Below are positions 7,789 to 15,823 of a stretch of DNA of 64,000 nucleotides, piece after piece. Position 1 is the first letter of the stretch. Every line of letters begins with the position of its first letter. Origin of the DNA: Burkholderiaceae bacterium (lineage in GTDB: Bacteria > Pseudomonadota > Gammaproteobacteria > Burkholderiales > Burkholderiaceae_C); contig JAGOPK010000016.1 in NCBI GenBank assembly GCA_017992055.1, forward strand, positions 60,844-124,843, given 5' to 3'. The position numbers were made by a program, and so were the translations under genes. The notes under the pieces are model-generated. The model was not told where the DNA came from. It did not search any database and saw only the letters and a program-made list of their open reading frames with translations.

Positions 7789-9870
7789 ATGAAACACGTC
7801 GTCGCCATCAGCCTGGGCGCGCGCCGCCAGGATTTCGAGTTGCGCACCCGCTTCCTGGGCCAGGCGCTGCAGTTGCAGCGCCTGGGCACCGATGGCAGCG
7901 CGGCCCAGGCGGCCCGCCTGCTCAAGCACTGGGACGGCCGCGCCGATGCCATCGGCCTGGGCCTGGTCAACGACAGCAGCCAGCTCGATGCGAGGCGCTC
8001 GCGGCGCATCGACGGCGGTGCACTGGCCGCGCATGTGAAGCGCACGCCGCTGTCCACCGGTGCGCGCCTGGCCGACATCCTGCAGGAATGGGCGCTGCGC
8101 CATGCCCAGCAGAGCCTGGGCCACTACTTCGACAATGCCCGCGTGCTGTTCTTCAGCGGCCTGGCCCACCACAAGCTGGCCGCGGCCCTGGGCGAGTACA
8201 CGCCCAACCTGCAGTTCGCCGATCCGCTGCTGCAGCTGGGCGTGCCCAAGCTGCTGACCTCGCTGGACCAGCTGGCGCTGTATGCCAGCGGCGCCCACCA
8301 TGTGGCCGACTGGGTGCCGACCGAGGTGCTACCGGGCAAGCTGCTGGCGCAGTGGACCCAGCATGTGCTGCGCAAGGCCATGGCCCATGCCACGGTGGTG
8401 GTGGCACCGGCGCATGAGCTGGACGCCTTCGATCTGGAGGAGCTGGCCGGCAAGACCCTGATCACGACCACGGTCAACGAGGAGCGGCTGCAGCGCTTCA
8501 AGGAGCGCGGCGTGCACCTGGTGATCGATGCCGCGCCGCAGCTGCAGGGCCAGGCCCTGGACCCGGCGCTGCTGGATGCCATGGTGCTGGCGGCCACCGG
8601 GCGCAGCGCCGATGCGCTGCTCGACGACGACTACCTGGACATGCTGGCCGGCGAGCACCTGCAGCCGCGCCTGCTCTATCCCAACGGCTTCAAGCGCACC
8701 AACCGCTTCGCCTTCGTCATCCACCCGCTGTCGCAGGAGTACTTCAAGAAGGTGCAGCCGATCGAGCTGCTCAGCCGCGTCTCGCCGCCGCTGCTGATGG
8801 ACTCGCTGGAAAAGGTCATGGCCTATGCGCCGCCCTTCATCTACAGCAAGGTCGAGGGCATCCGCAGCCCCAGCGGCGTGGAGGCCGAGGGCTGGCTGAT
8901 CAGCGTCGGCGGCACGCCGCGCGAGATCATGGCCCACCCGCCCGAGTTCACCTACCGCCGCCTGCTCGATGCCGCCGAGATGGCGCGCAAGCTGGGCGCG
9001 CAGATCATGGGCCTGGGCGCCTTCACCAAGGTGGTGGGCGATGCCGGCGTCACGGTGGCGCGGCGCGCGCCGCTGCCCATCACCACCGGCAACAGCTACA
9101 GCGCCTCGGGCGCGCTGTGGGCGGCCCACGATGCCATGCTGCGCCTGGGCCTGGTGCCCAAGCCGCGTGGCAAGGGCCGGGTGAAGTTCAAGGCCATGGT
9201 GGTGGGCGCCACCGGGGCCATCGGTGCGGCCTGCGCGCGCCTGCTGGTGCGCGCCGCGCAGGAGGTGACCCTGGTCTCGCCCGAGACCGCCAAGCTGCTG
9301 GCGCTGAAGGAGTCCATCCTCGCCGAGACGCCCGATGCCCAGGTGCTGCTGTCGGCCAAGGCCGACGCGCACATCGCCGAGATGGACATGATCGTCACCG
9401 CCACGTCCGGCGCCGGCAAGAAGGTGCTGGACATCATGCAGGTCAAGCCCGGCTGCGTGATCACCGACGTAGCGCGGCCGCTGGACCTGCCGCCGCAGGA
9501 GGTGGCCAAGCGCCCCGACGTGCTGGTGATCGAGAGCGGCGAGATCCGCCTGCCCGGCGAGGTGAAGATGAAGAACATCGGCCTGCCGCCGGGCGTGGCC
9601 TATGCCTGCCTGGCCGAGACCATCGTGCTGGCGCTGGAAGGCCGCTTCGAGAACTACACCGTCGGCCGCCAGATCGACTGGAACCGCGTGCACGAGATCT
9701 ACCAGCTGGGCCTGAAGCACGGCATGCAGCTGGCGGCGATCTCGGGCGTCAACGGCCCGTTCAGCGATGCCGACATCCACCGCGTGCGCGAGCTGGCGCT
9801 GGCGGCGCGGACCAAGGCCAAAAAGGCCGCCACTTCCGCCGATCGCCGCCGCCGCCGCCCGCTACGCTGA
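7789..9870 (+). CDS. long COG5322-type dehydrogenase with acyl-ACP-reductase-like C-terminal half
   Basis: 693 residues in two parts. The first ~310 residues form an alpha/beta region I cannot name. The second part, from about residue 310, resembles cyanobacterial long-chain acyl-ACP reductase (AAR): MGLGAFTKVVGDAGV and TTGNSYSA, a Rossmann loop VVGATGAIGAACARLL (Gly473 onward), KPGCVITDVARP with Cys556 at the place of the AAR catalytic cysteine, and ACLAETIVLALEGRFENYT near the end. AAR makes fatty aldehyde from acyl-ACP with NADPH; whether this longer version does so is not known. Its size is about twice that of AAR. The receiver-protein gene follows after 36 bp in the same direction and may be co-transcribed. 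Confidence 0.8.
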   Translation: MKHVVAISLGARRQDFELRTRFLGQALQLQRLGTDGSAAQAARLLKHWDGRADAIGLGLVNDSSQLDARRSRRIDGGALAAHVKRTPLSTGARLADILQEWALRHAQQSLGHYFDNARVLFFSGLAHHKLAAALGEYTPNLQFADPLLQLGVPKLLTSLDQLALYASGAHHVADWVPTEVLPGKLLAQWTQHVLRKAMAHATVVVAPAHELDAFDLEELAGKTLITTTVNEERLQRFKERGVHLVIDAAPQLQGQALDPALLDAMVLAATGRSADALLDDDYLDMLAGEHLQPRLLYPNGFKRTNRFAFVIHPLSQEYFKKVQPIELLSRVSPPLLMDSLEKVMAYAPPFIYSKVEGIRSPSGVEAEGWLISVGGTPREIMAHPPEFTYRRLLDAAEMARKLGAQIMGLGAFTKVVGDAGVTVARRAPLPITTGNSYSASGALWAAHDAMLRLGLVPKPRGKGRVKFKAMVVGATGAIGAACARLLVRAAQEVTLVSPETAKLLALKESILAETPDAQVLLSAKADAHIAEMDMIVTATSGAGKKVLDIMQVKPGCVITDVARPLDLPPQEVAKRPDVLVIESGEIRLPGEVKMKNIGLPPGVAYACLAETIVLALEGRFENYTVGRQIDWNRVHEIYQLGLKHGMQLAAISGVNGPFSDADIHRVRELALAARTKAKKAATSADRRRRRPLR

Positions 9871-9906
9871 CCGGGTGTGTGAACTGGACAGTGTGAGCGT
9901 GCCGAG

Positions 9907-10785
9907 ATGGATGCCGTGACGGGTTGGATCGCAGGAGCCGGGGCCGGCCTGGCTGTGCTGGTGGCCCTGGTGTGGGTGCTGCGTGCGCGCAGCCGGGCGC
10001 GGGCGCGCCATGCCCGCCTGGAGACGCTGACGCTGGCGCCGACCTCGACGCTGCAGGCCCCGGCCTCGCGCAGCGGTGCCACGGCCCAGGACCCGGCTTT
10101 GCGCGACGAACTGGCGGCCCATGCGGCGCGGCTGGCCGCGGCACGCGCCGCCCGCAGCGCCCAGCCCAGCCCGGCCGCCACCACCACCACGGCCCGCAGC
10201 ATCCAGGTGGGTTTCGACGGCGCGCGGACCACGCCGGTGCGGCGCCTGGACGCCGCGGTGACGCAGGCCCGCCAGGGCCAACCCGCACCGCCGGTGCTGC
10301 CCAAGACGCCGCCGAAGGCGCCGGTGCCGACGCTGACCCAGGTCATCGCACCCACGCCCACGCTCACACCCGCGCCGCAGCCGCAGCCACCCCGGCGCAG
10401 CCAGCCGCGGGTGCTGGTGGCCGACGACTCGCGCATCGTGCGCGTCAAGCTGTCGCGCCTGCTGACGGCCCAGGGCTTCGAGGTGGTCGAGGCCGGTGAT
10501 GGCGACGAGGCCCTGCGCCTGGCCCAGGAACAACGGCCCGACCTGCTGATCACCGATGTGGACATGCCCGGCCAGGACGGCTTTGCGCTGACCCGCGCCC
10601 TGCGCGGCCGGCCGGCCACCGCGCGCCTGCCGGTGGTGATGATCACCGCCGCCGACGACCGCCACCGCGACGAGGCGGCACGCGCCGGCGTCACCGTGCT
10701 GCTGGGCAAGCCCTTTGGCGAAGAGGCACTGCTGGCCCATCTGCGCCGGCTGCTGGGTCTGGCCGCAGCGGCGGCCACGGCCTGA
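9907..10785 (+). CDS. membrane-anchored single-receiver protein
   Basis: 292 residues: an N-terminal membrane helix (about residues 8-26, GAGAGLAVLVALVWVL), a basic stop-transfer patch, a 130-residue linker rich in Pro, Ala and Thr, then a CheY-like receiver from about residue 163. The receiver keeps the acidic pair (VADDSR), phospho-acceptor Asp217 in ITDVDMPGQDG, the switch Thr in MITAADD and the Lys in GKPFGEE. There is no output domain, so it should act by protein contact at the inner membrane. Such anchoring of a lone receiver is unusual. No kinase is adjacent; the nearest is the hybrid kinase beyond selO. It probably shares a transcript with the upstream dehydrogenase. Confidence 0.8.
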   Translation: MDAVTGWIAGAGAGLAVLVALVWVLRARSRARARHARLETLTLAPTSTLQAPASRSGATAQDPALRDELAAHAARLAAARAARSAQPSPAATTTTARSIQVGFDGARTTPVRRLDAAVTQARQGQPAPPVLPKTPPKAPVPTLTQVIAPTPTLTPAPQPQPPRRSQPRVLVADDSRIVRVKLSRLLTAQGFEVVEAGDGDEALRLAQEQRPDLLITDVDMPGQDGFALTRALRGRPATARLPVVMITAADDRHRDEAARAGVTVLLGKPFGEEALLAHLRRLLGLAAAAATA

Positions 10786-10806
10786 ACTGGCTGCGCCGCA
10801 GCGTCG

Positions 10807-12327
10807 TCAGGTGCCGCAGAAGGTGCGGTAGCCCGCGCTCAGCTGCGGCGGCGCCGGCTGGGCAAACGACGCCAGTTCCGCCGCGTCATCGAAGGGCCGC
10901 CGCAAGGCCGCCAGCAGGCGCTGCAGCGGCCCCAGGTCGTCGTGCTCCGAGGCCGCGGCCAGCGCCTCTTCAACCCGGTGGTTGCGTGCGATCAGCCACG
11001 GGCTGACGCGGCGCATGCGCGCCGCACGCTCGCTGGCGGCCAGGCTGTCCTGAGCGCAGCGCGCCTGCCAGCGCGGCAGCCAGGCATCCAGCGCCGCCGG
11101 CTCGGCCAGCAGCGCGCGCAGCGGATTGGCATCGCCCTCGGCGGCATCGGCCAGGCGGCGCCAGGCCAGCGTGAAATCGGCGCCCTGGCGCTGCAGCAGC
11201 GCATACCAGTCGTCGACCAGCGCCCGGTCCGCTGCCTCCGTCTCCATCTCCATCTCCATTTCCATCTGCGGCTCGGCGCGGTCCAGGCCCAGCTTGGCGC
11301 GCTGGCCGGCCAGCAGCTCGGCCGCATGCCAGGCCGGAAAGGCGTCGATCACCTCGGTGGCCGCAGCCACCGCACGCTGCAGCGCCGCCTCGTCGTCGGC
11401 CGGGGCCAGCAGCGGCAGCAGGGCCTCGGCCAGGCGGGCCAGGTTCCAGCGCGCGATCAGCGGCTGGTTGGCATAGGCATAACGTCCGCCGTGGTCGATG
11501 CTGCTGAACACGGTGTCGGGGTCGTAGGCCTCCATGAAGGCGCAGGGGCCGTAGTCGATGGTCTCGCCCGAGATCGTCATGTTGTCGGTGTTCATCACGC
11601 CGTGGATGAAGCCGACGTTCAGCCACTGCGCCACCAGGCGCGCCTGGCGCCGCGCCACCGCCGCCAGCAGGGCCAGCGGCGCCTCGGGCGCGCCCAGCAG
11701 CTCGGGGTCGTGGCGGGCGATGGCGTGGTCGGCCAGGCGGCGCAGGCCGTCCAGGTCGCCGCGCGCGGCGCAATACTGGAAGCTGCCGACGCGCAGGTGG
11801 CTGGCGGCCACGCGGGTGAGCACGGCGCCGGGCAGCACCTGCTCGCGATACACCGGCTCGCCGGTGGCCACCACGGCCAGCGCGCGCGTGGTCGGGATGC
11901 CCAGGGCCTGCATGGCCTCGCCGATCAACACCTCGCGCAGCATCGGGCCGACGGCGGCCTTGCCGTCGCCGCCGCGTGAAAACGGCGTGCGGCCCGAGCC
12001 CTTGAAGGCGATGTCGCGGCGCTGGCCCTGGCGGTCCAGCACCTCGCCGATCAGCAGCGCGCGGCCGTCGCCCAGGCGCGGCGAAAAGCCGCCGAACTGG
12101 TGGCCGGCGTAAGCCTGGGCCAGCGGCTGGGCCCCTGCCGGCAGGGCATTGCCGGAAAACAGCGCCGCCGCGGCCACCGGCTCCAGCTCGTCCGGCTGCA
12201 GGCCCAGGTCCAGCGCCAGCGCCTCGTTGAGGAACAGCAGGCGCGGCGCCGGTGCCTGGGCGGGCGGCCAGGCCTCGTACAGGCCGGCCAGGTCGCGGGC
12301 ATAGGTGTTGTCGAAGGCAAACGGCAT
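10807..12327 (-). CDS. selO: protein adenylyltransferase SelO (YdiU family)
   Basis: 506-residue pseudokinase-fold enzyme that transfers AMP to Ser/Thr/Tyr of target proteins and is tied to redox stress in E. coli. Recognised from the continuous family motifs: AYAGHQFGGFSPRLGDGRA, the nucleotide-loop region FKGSGRTPFSRGGDG, GIPTTRALAVV, and the metal-binding stretch HGVMNTDNMTISGETIDYGP. The C terminus ends in FCGT, the usual ending in non-selenoprotein bacteria. A run of alternating Met/Glu (near residues 350-360) is a small local low-complexity insertion. The start MPFAFDNTYARDL matches the family. It follows the hybrid kinase by 70 bp on the same strand. Confidence 0.95.
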   Translation of the reverse strand: MPFAFDNTYARDLAGLYEAWPPAQAPAPRLLFLNEALALDLGLQPDELEPVAAAALFSGNALPAGAQPLAQAYAGHQFGGFSPRLGDGRALLIGEVLDRQGQRRDIAFKGSGRTPFSRGGDGKAAVGPMLREVLIGEAMQALGIPTTRALAVVATGEPVYREQVLPGAVLTRVAASHLRVGSFQYCAARGDLDGLRRLADHAIARHDPELLGAPEAPLALLAAVARRQARLVAQWLNVGFIHGVMNTDNMTISGETIDYGPCAFMEAYDPDTVFSSIDHGGRYAYANQPLIARWNLARLAEALLPLLAPADDEAALQRAVAAATEVIDAFPAWHAAELLAGQRAKLGLDRAEPQMEMEMEMETEAADRALVDDWYALLQRQGADFTLAWRRLADAAEGDANPLRALLAEPAALDAWLPRWQARCAQDSLAASERAARMRRVSPWLIARNHRVEEALAAASEHDDLGPLQRLLAALRRPFDDAAELASFAQPAPPQLSAGYRTFCGT

Positions 12328-12397
12328 GGCGGAGGGCAGATGGCGGGACAGGCCCGGCAGTGTGCCGCCTGCGCGCCCGGCCCGCTGGGCGACGGTC

Positions 12398-14971
12398 TTA
12401 GACCTGCCGCTCCAGCCAGCGCAGCACCGCCGCAAACAGCAGCGGCGGATCGACCGGCTTGACGACGAAGTCGTCCATGCCGGCGTCCAGGCAGCGCTGG
12501 CGGTCGTCGGCAAAGGCATTGGCGGTGAAGGCCACCACCGGCACGCCGGCCAGCGCCGGCTCGGCGCGCAGGCGGCGTGTGGCCTCCAGGCCGTCGACGC
12601 CGGGCATCTGCATGTCCATCAGCACCAGGTCCGGACGGTCGCGCAGGGCCAGCTCCAGTGCGGCCTCGCCGTCGTCGGCAAAGCTGATGCGCAGGCCCAC
12701 CTGCTCCAGCAGCGCGCCGGTGACCTCGCGATTGATCGGCTCGTCCTCGGCCAGCAGCACATGGCGGCCGTGGTGGCGCTGGCGCAGCGCCAGCTCGGCC
12801 GGGGTCTCGGCGGCCACCGGCGGCGGCGGCGGCGGCCACGACGGCGCCGGCAGGCCGGCCGGCGGCGCCGAGGGCCGGTCGGCCGGCGGCGGCAGGGCCT
12901 CGACCCCGGAGTCGTCGCGCAGCAGCCGGGCGCTGAACCAGAAGCAGCTGCCCTGCCCCGGCTGCGAGCGCACGCCGGCATCGCCGCCCATGGCCCGGGC
13001 CAGGCCGCGGGTCAGGGCCAGGCCCAGGCCGGTGCCGCCGAACTGGCGCGAGATGCTGGCATCACCCTGCTCGAAGGGCGTGAACAGCCGCGCCAGCGTG
13101 GCCGGGTCCAGGCCCGGCCCGCTGTCGTGGACCTCGAAGTGCAGCCGCACGGCCTGGCCGGCCGTGTCCAGCGGCTCGGCCCACAGCCGCACCCGCACCT
13201 CGCCGCTGGCGGTGAACTTGATGGCATTGCCGACATAGTTGACCAGGGCCTGGCGCAGCCGCGTGGCATCGCCCAGCAGGCGGCGCGGCACCGGGCCCGG
13301 CTCGCGCCACAGCTGCAGGCCCTTGGCCTGGGCCCGCTCGCCCAGCATGGCCAGCACCTCGTCGACCAGGGCCTGCGGGTCCAGCGGCACCGACTCGACG
13401 GCAAAGCGGCCGGACTCGATCTTGGACAGGTCCAGCACCGCGCTGAGCATCTGCAGCAGATGGGTGCCGGCGGCGTCGATGCGCGCCAGCTGCAGCGCCT
13501 GGCGCGGGTTGGCGCCTTCGCGCCGCATCAGGTGGGCCATGCCCAGGATGGCATTCAGCGGCGTGCGGATCTCGTGGCTGATGTTGGCCAGGAAGGCACT
13601 CTTGGCCACCGAGGCCGCCTGCGCCGCCTGCAGCGCCGCCGCCAGCTCGCGGGTGCGCTCGACCACCTGGGACTCCAGGCTGTCGCGCCAGCCCTCCAGC
13701 TCGGCCAGCAGCTCGCGGTGCTCGGTGATGTCCAGGGCCACGCCGATGTGGCCCAGGTGGCGGCCATGGCTGTCCTGGCGCGGGCTGACATCGCAGCGCA
13801 GCCAGCGCCAGGCCCCATCGGCGCGGCGCAGCCGGAAGTGCAGCGTGGCCGGACCCCGTTGCGCGGTGGCCTGGGCCAGCGCGGCGCGCAGCGCCGGCAG
13901 GTCCTGCCCGTGCACGCCCTCGCGCCAGCCCTGGCCGCGTTCCTGGTCCAGCGTGCGGCCGGTGAAGCCCAGCCACGGTGCATTGGCATAGTCCACGCGG
14001 CCCTGGTCGTCGCTGGTCCAGATCAGCGCCGTGCCGCTGTCGGCCAGGGTGCGGTAGTGCAGCTCGCTGTCCGACAGCGCCTGCTGCAGCGTCTGCAGGC
14101 GCTGGCCCTTGAGCGCCAGCGCCGCATAGGGCCGGCGCACGCCGGCCACGAACAGCGCGCGGTAGACCATCAGATAGGCCACCGCCTTGTAGACATGGCC
14201 CAGCAGGTTGAAGGTGTCGGTGACGTCGGTGTAGAGCGTGAAGAACATCTCCGCCAGGCCCTGCACCCAGGCGGCGGCGGCCAGCCAGGCCAGGTCGGTG
14301 TCGGGTTCGGCGCCGGGCCCACCGCTGCGGCAGGCGCGCACCAGCAGCAGCAGGCCGGCGCCCCCATAGGCCGCGGCCAGCAGGTACTCGCTGGCGATCT
14401 TCAGCGGCGTCAGCCCCTGGCCGGCGACAAAGGTGCGCGGCAGCGCCTGGGCATGCCACAGGCCGACCCAGACCACCACGGCGCTCAGGCCCAGCGCGCC
14501 GGCCAGCAGCAGCCACGACGGCGCGCGCCAGGACGGACGCAGTGCCACCACCAGCAAGGCCGCAGCGGCCACGGCACGCGCGGCCAGCCAGAAGTTGATG
14601 GCCTTCTCCGGCCCCGACGGCGTCACCAGCTCGGGCATGCCGGCATAGGACAGCATGTGCGCCAGGTCGATCAGGCCCACCGCCAGAAAGGCCGTGCCCA
14701 GCAGCTGCGGATGCGGCGCGCCGTCCTGGCGGCGCAGGTTCCAGCCCAGCGCAAACACCATCAGCGCCACGGCAATGGCCAGCACCTCCAGCAGCGTGTG
14801 CAGCGGCAGGTAGTGCGCCGGCGACGAAAAAAAGCGCGACGCCGGCAAGGCCTGGCCGGCCAGCAGCAAGGCCGTCAGCGCCCCGGCCCAGGCCAGGGGC
14901 GCCGCCAGGCCGGCGGGCAGTGCAGGAACCGGGGGCTTGTGGGTTGCAGCGGGCAGCAGGGAATCGGTCAT
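12398..14971 (-). CDS. hybrid histidine kinase: MASE3-PAS-HisKA-HATPase-REC
   Basis: 857-residue membrane sensor. Residues ~22-260 hold six to seven membrane helices with the MASE3-like signature (LGTAFLAVGLIDLAHMLSYAGM). A PAS domain (~290-410) with a terminal LGHIGVALDITEH, a coiled coil, HisKA with His466 (LANISHEIRTP), an HATPase domain with [10 protein letters not shown], a Pro-rich linker, and a receiver with Asp786 (LMDMQMPGVDG) follow. No HPt domain is present, so a separate phosphotransfer protein is needed. An in-frame GTG 6 bp upstream is an alternative start. It lies 70 bp before selO and may be co-transcribed with it. The ligand is unknown. Confidence 0.9.
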   Translation of the reverse strand: MTDSLLPAATHKPPVPALPAGLAAPLAWAGALTALLLAGQALPASRFFSSPAHYLPLHTLLEVLAIAVALMVFALGWNLRRQDGAPHPQLLGTAFLAVGLIDLAHMLSYAGMPELVTPSGPEKAINFWLAARAVAAAALLVVALRPSWRAPSWLLLAGALGLSAVVVWVGLWHAQALPRTFVAGQGLTPLKIASEYLLAAAYGGAGLLLLVRACRSGGPGAEPDTDLAWLAAAAWVQGLAEMFFTLYTDVTDTFNLLGHVYKAVAYLMVYRALFVAGVRRPYAALALKGQRLQTLQQALSDSELHYRTLADSGTALIWTSDDQGRVDYANAPWLGFTGRTLDQERGQGWREGVHGQDLPALRAALAQATAQRGPATLHFRLRRADGAWRWLRCDVSPRQDSHGRHLGHIGVALDITEHRELLAELEGWRDSLESQVVERTRELAAALQAAQAASVAKSAFLANISHEIRTPLNAILGMAHLMRREGANPRQALQLARIDAAGTHLLQMLSAVLDLSKIESGRFAVESVPLDPQALVDEVLAMLGERAQAKGLQLWREPGPVPRRLLGDATRLRQALVNYVGNAIKFTASGEVRVRLWAEPLDTAGQAVRLHFEVHDSGPGLDPATLARLFTPFEQGDASISRQFGGTGLGLALTRGLARAMGGDAGVRSQPGQGSCFWFSARLLRDDSGVEALPPPADRPSAPPAGLPAPSWPPPPPPVAAETPAELALRQRHHGRHVLLAEDEPINREVTGALLEQVGLRISFADDGEAALELALRDRPDLVLMDMQMPGVDGLEATRRLRAEPALAGVPVVAFTANAFADDRQRCLDAGMDDFVVKPVDPPLLFAAVLRWLERQV

Positions 14972-15017
14972 CGGCACAGCGCCAAGCTGCCGCCAGTGGA
15001 CCCGATATCGCTGCGGT

Positions 15018-15041
15018 CCGGCTTGATGGGCGTCAAGCCGG
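15018..15041 (-). terminator. hairpin after the catabolic operon
   Basis: Perfect 9-bp stem CCGGCTTGA/TCAAGCCGG with a 6-base loop, starting 3 bp beyond the hydratase stop codon. No T-run follows, but position and stem strength fit the end of the minus-strand operon. Confidence 0.55.
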
Positions 15042-15043
15042 GT

Positions 15044-15823
15044 TCAGCGCCCGGTCCACACCGGCTTGCGCCGCTGATTGAACGAGGCCAGGCCTTCCTT
15101 GGCATCCTCGGTCAGCGCCAGCAGCGCGATCTGGCCCTCGGTGTGGGCGATCGCCTGGTCGAAGTCCATGGACTCGATGGCGCGCAGCGCGGCCTTGCCG
15201 CGGCGCATGGCGGTGGGCGACTTGTCGATCAGGCGGGCCAGCAGCCAGTCCAGCTTGGCATCCAGCTGATCGGCGGGCACCACATGGTTGACCAGGCCGG
15301 CAGCCAGGGCCTCGGCGGCGGTGAAGGGCTCGCCGGTGAGCGCCCACTCGCGCACCAGGCGGCGTGGCACCAGGCGCGGCAGCAGGCTCATCACCTGCAT
15401 CGGGAACAGGCCGATCTTGACCTCGGGCAGGCCGAACTGCGCCGACTCGGCGGCCACCGCCAGATCGGTCATGCACAGCAGGCCCATGCCGCCGGCCATG
15501 CAGGCGCCGTTGACGCGGGCGACGATGGGCAGCCAGCAGTCCTGGGCTTCGCGCAGCAGGTCGGCATAGTCGGTGCTGGGGCGCGAGAAGTCGAACACGA
15601 AGCCCTGGCCCGGCTGCAGGTCGCCGCCGGCGCAGAAGGCCTTGTCGCCAGCGCCGGTGATGACGATGGCGCGCACCTGCTCATCGGCCTGGGCCTGGCG
15701 CAGGCCGTCGCGCAGGCCGTTGACCACGCCGGCGCGCAGCGCATTGCGCTTGTCGGGGCGGTTGATGGTCAGCCACAGCACCGCGCCGCGCTTCTCGATC
15801 AAGACATCCGGGGCCTCGCTCAC
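15044..15823 (-). CDS. enoyl-CoA hydratase/isomerase family protein (AtuE/LiuC-like)
   Basis: 259-residue crotonase-fold enzyme expected to hydrate an unsaturated acyl-CoA, here probably the glutaconyl-CoA-type product of the carboxylase next door. Seen: NRPDKRNALR, the first oxyanion-hole stretch AFCAGGDL, and the second, ACMAGGMGLLCMTDLAVA, followed by FGLPEVKIGLFP with Glu at a position used in hydratases. It begins at GTG overlapping the carboxylase stop as GTGA, with strict coupling. It is the last gene of the operon, followed by a strong hairpin. By position it would be AtuE (isohexenylglutaconyl-CoA hydratase) or LiuC; sequence alone does not decide. Confidence 0.88.
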   Translation of the reverse strand: MSEAPDVLIEKRGAVLWLTINRPDKRNALRAGVVNGLRDGLRQAQADEQVRAIVITGAGDKAFCAGGDLQPGQGFVFDFSRPSTDYADLLREAQDCWLPIVARVNGACMAGGMGLLCMTDLAVAAESAQFGLPEVKIGLFPMQVMSLLPRLVPRRLVREWALTGEPFTAAEALAAGLVNHVVPADQLDAKLDWLLARLIDKSPTAMRRGKAALRAIESMDFDQAIAHTEGQIALLALTEDAKEGLASFNQRRKPVWTGR

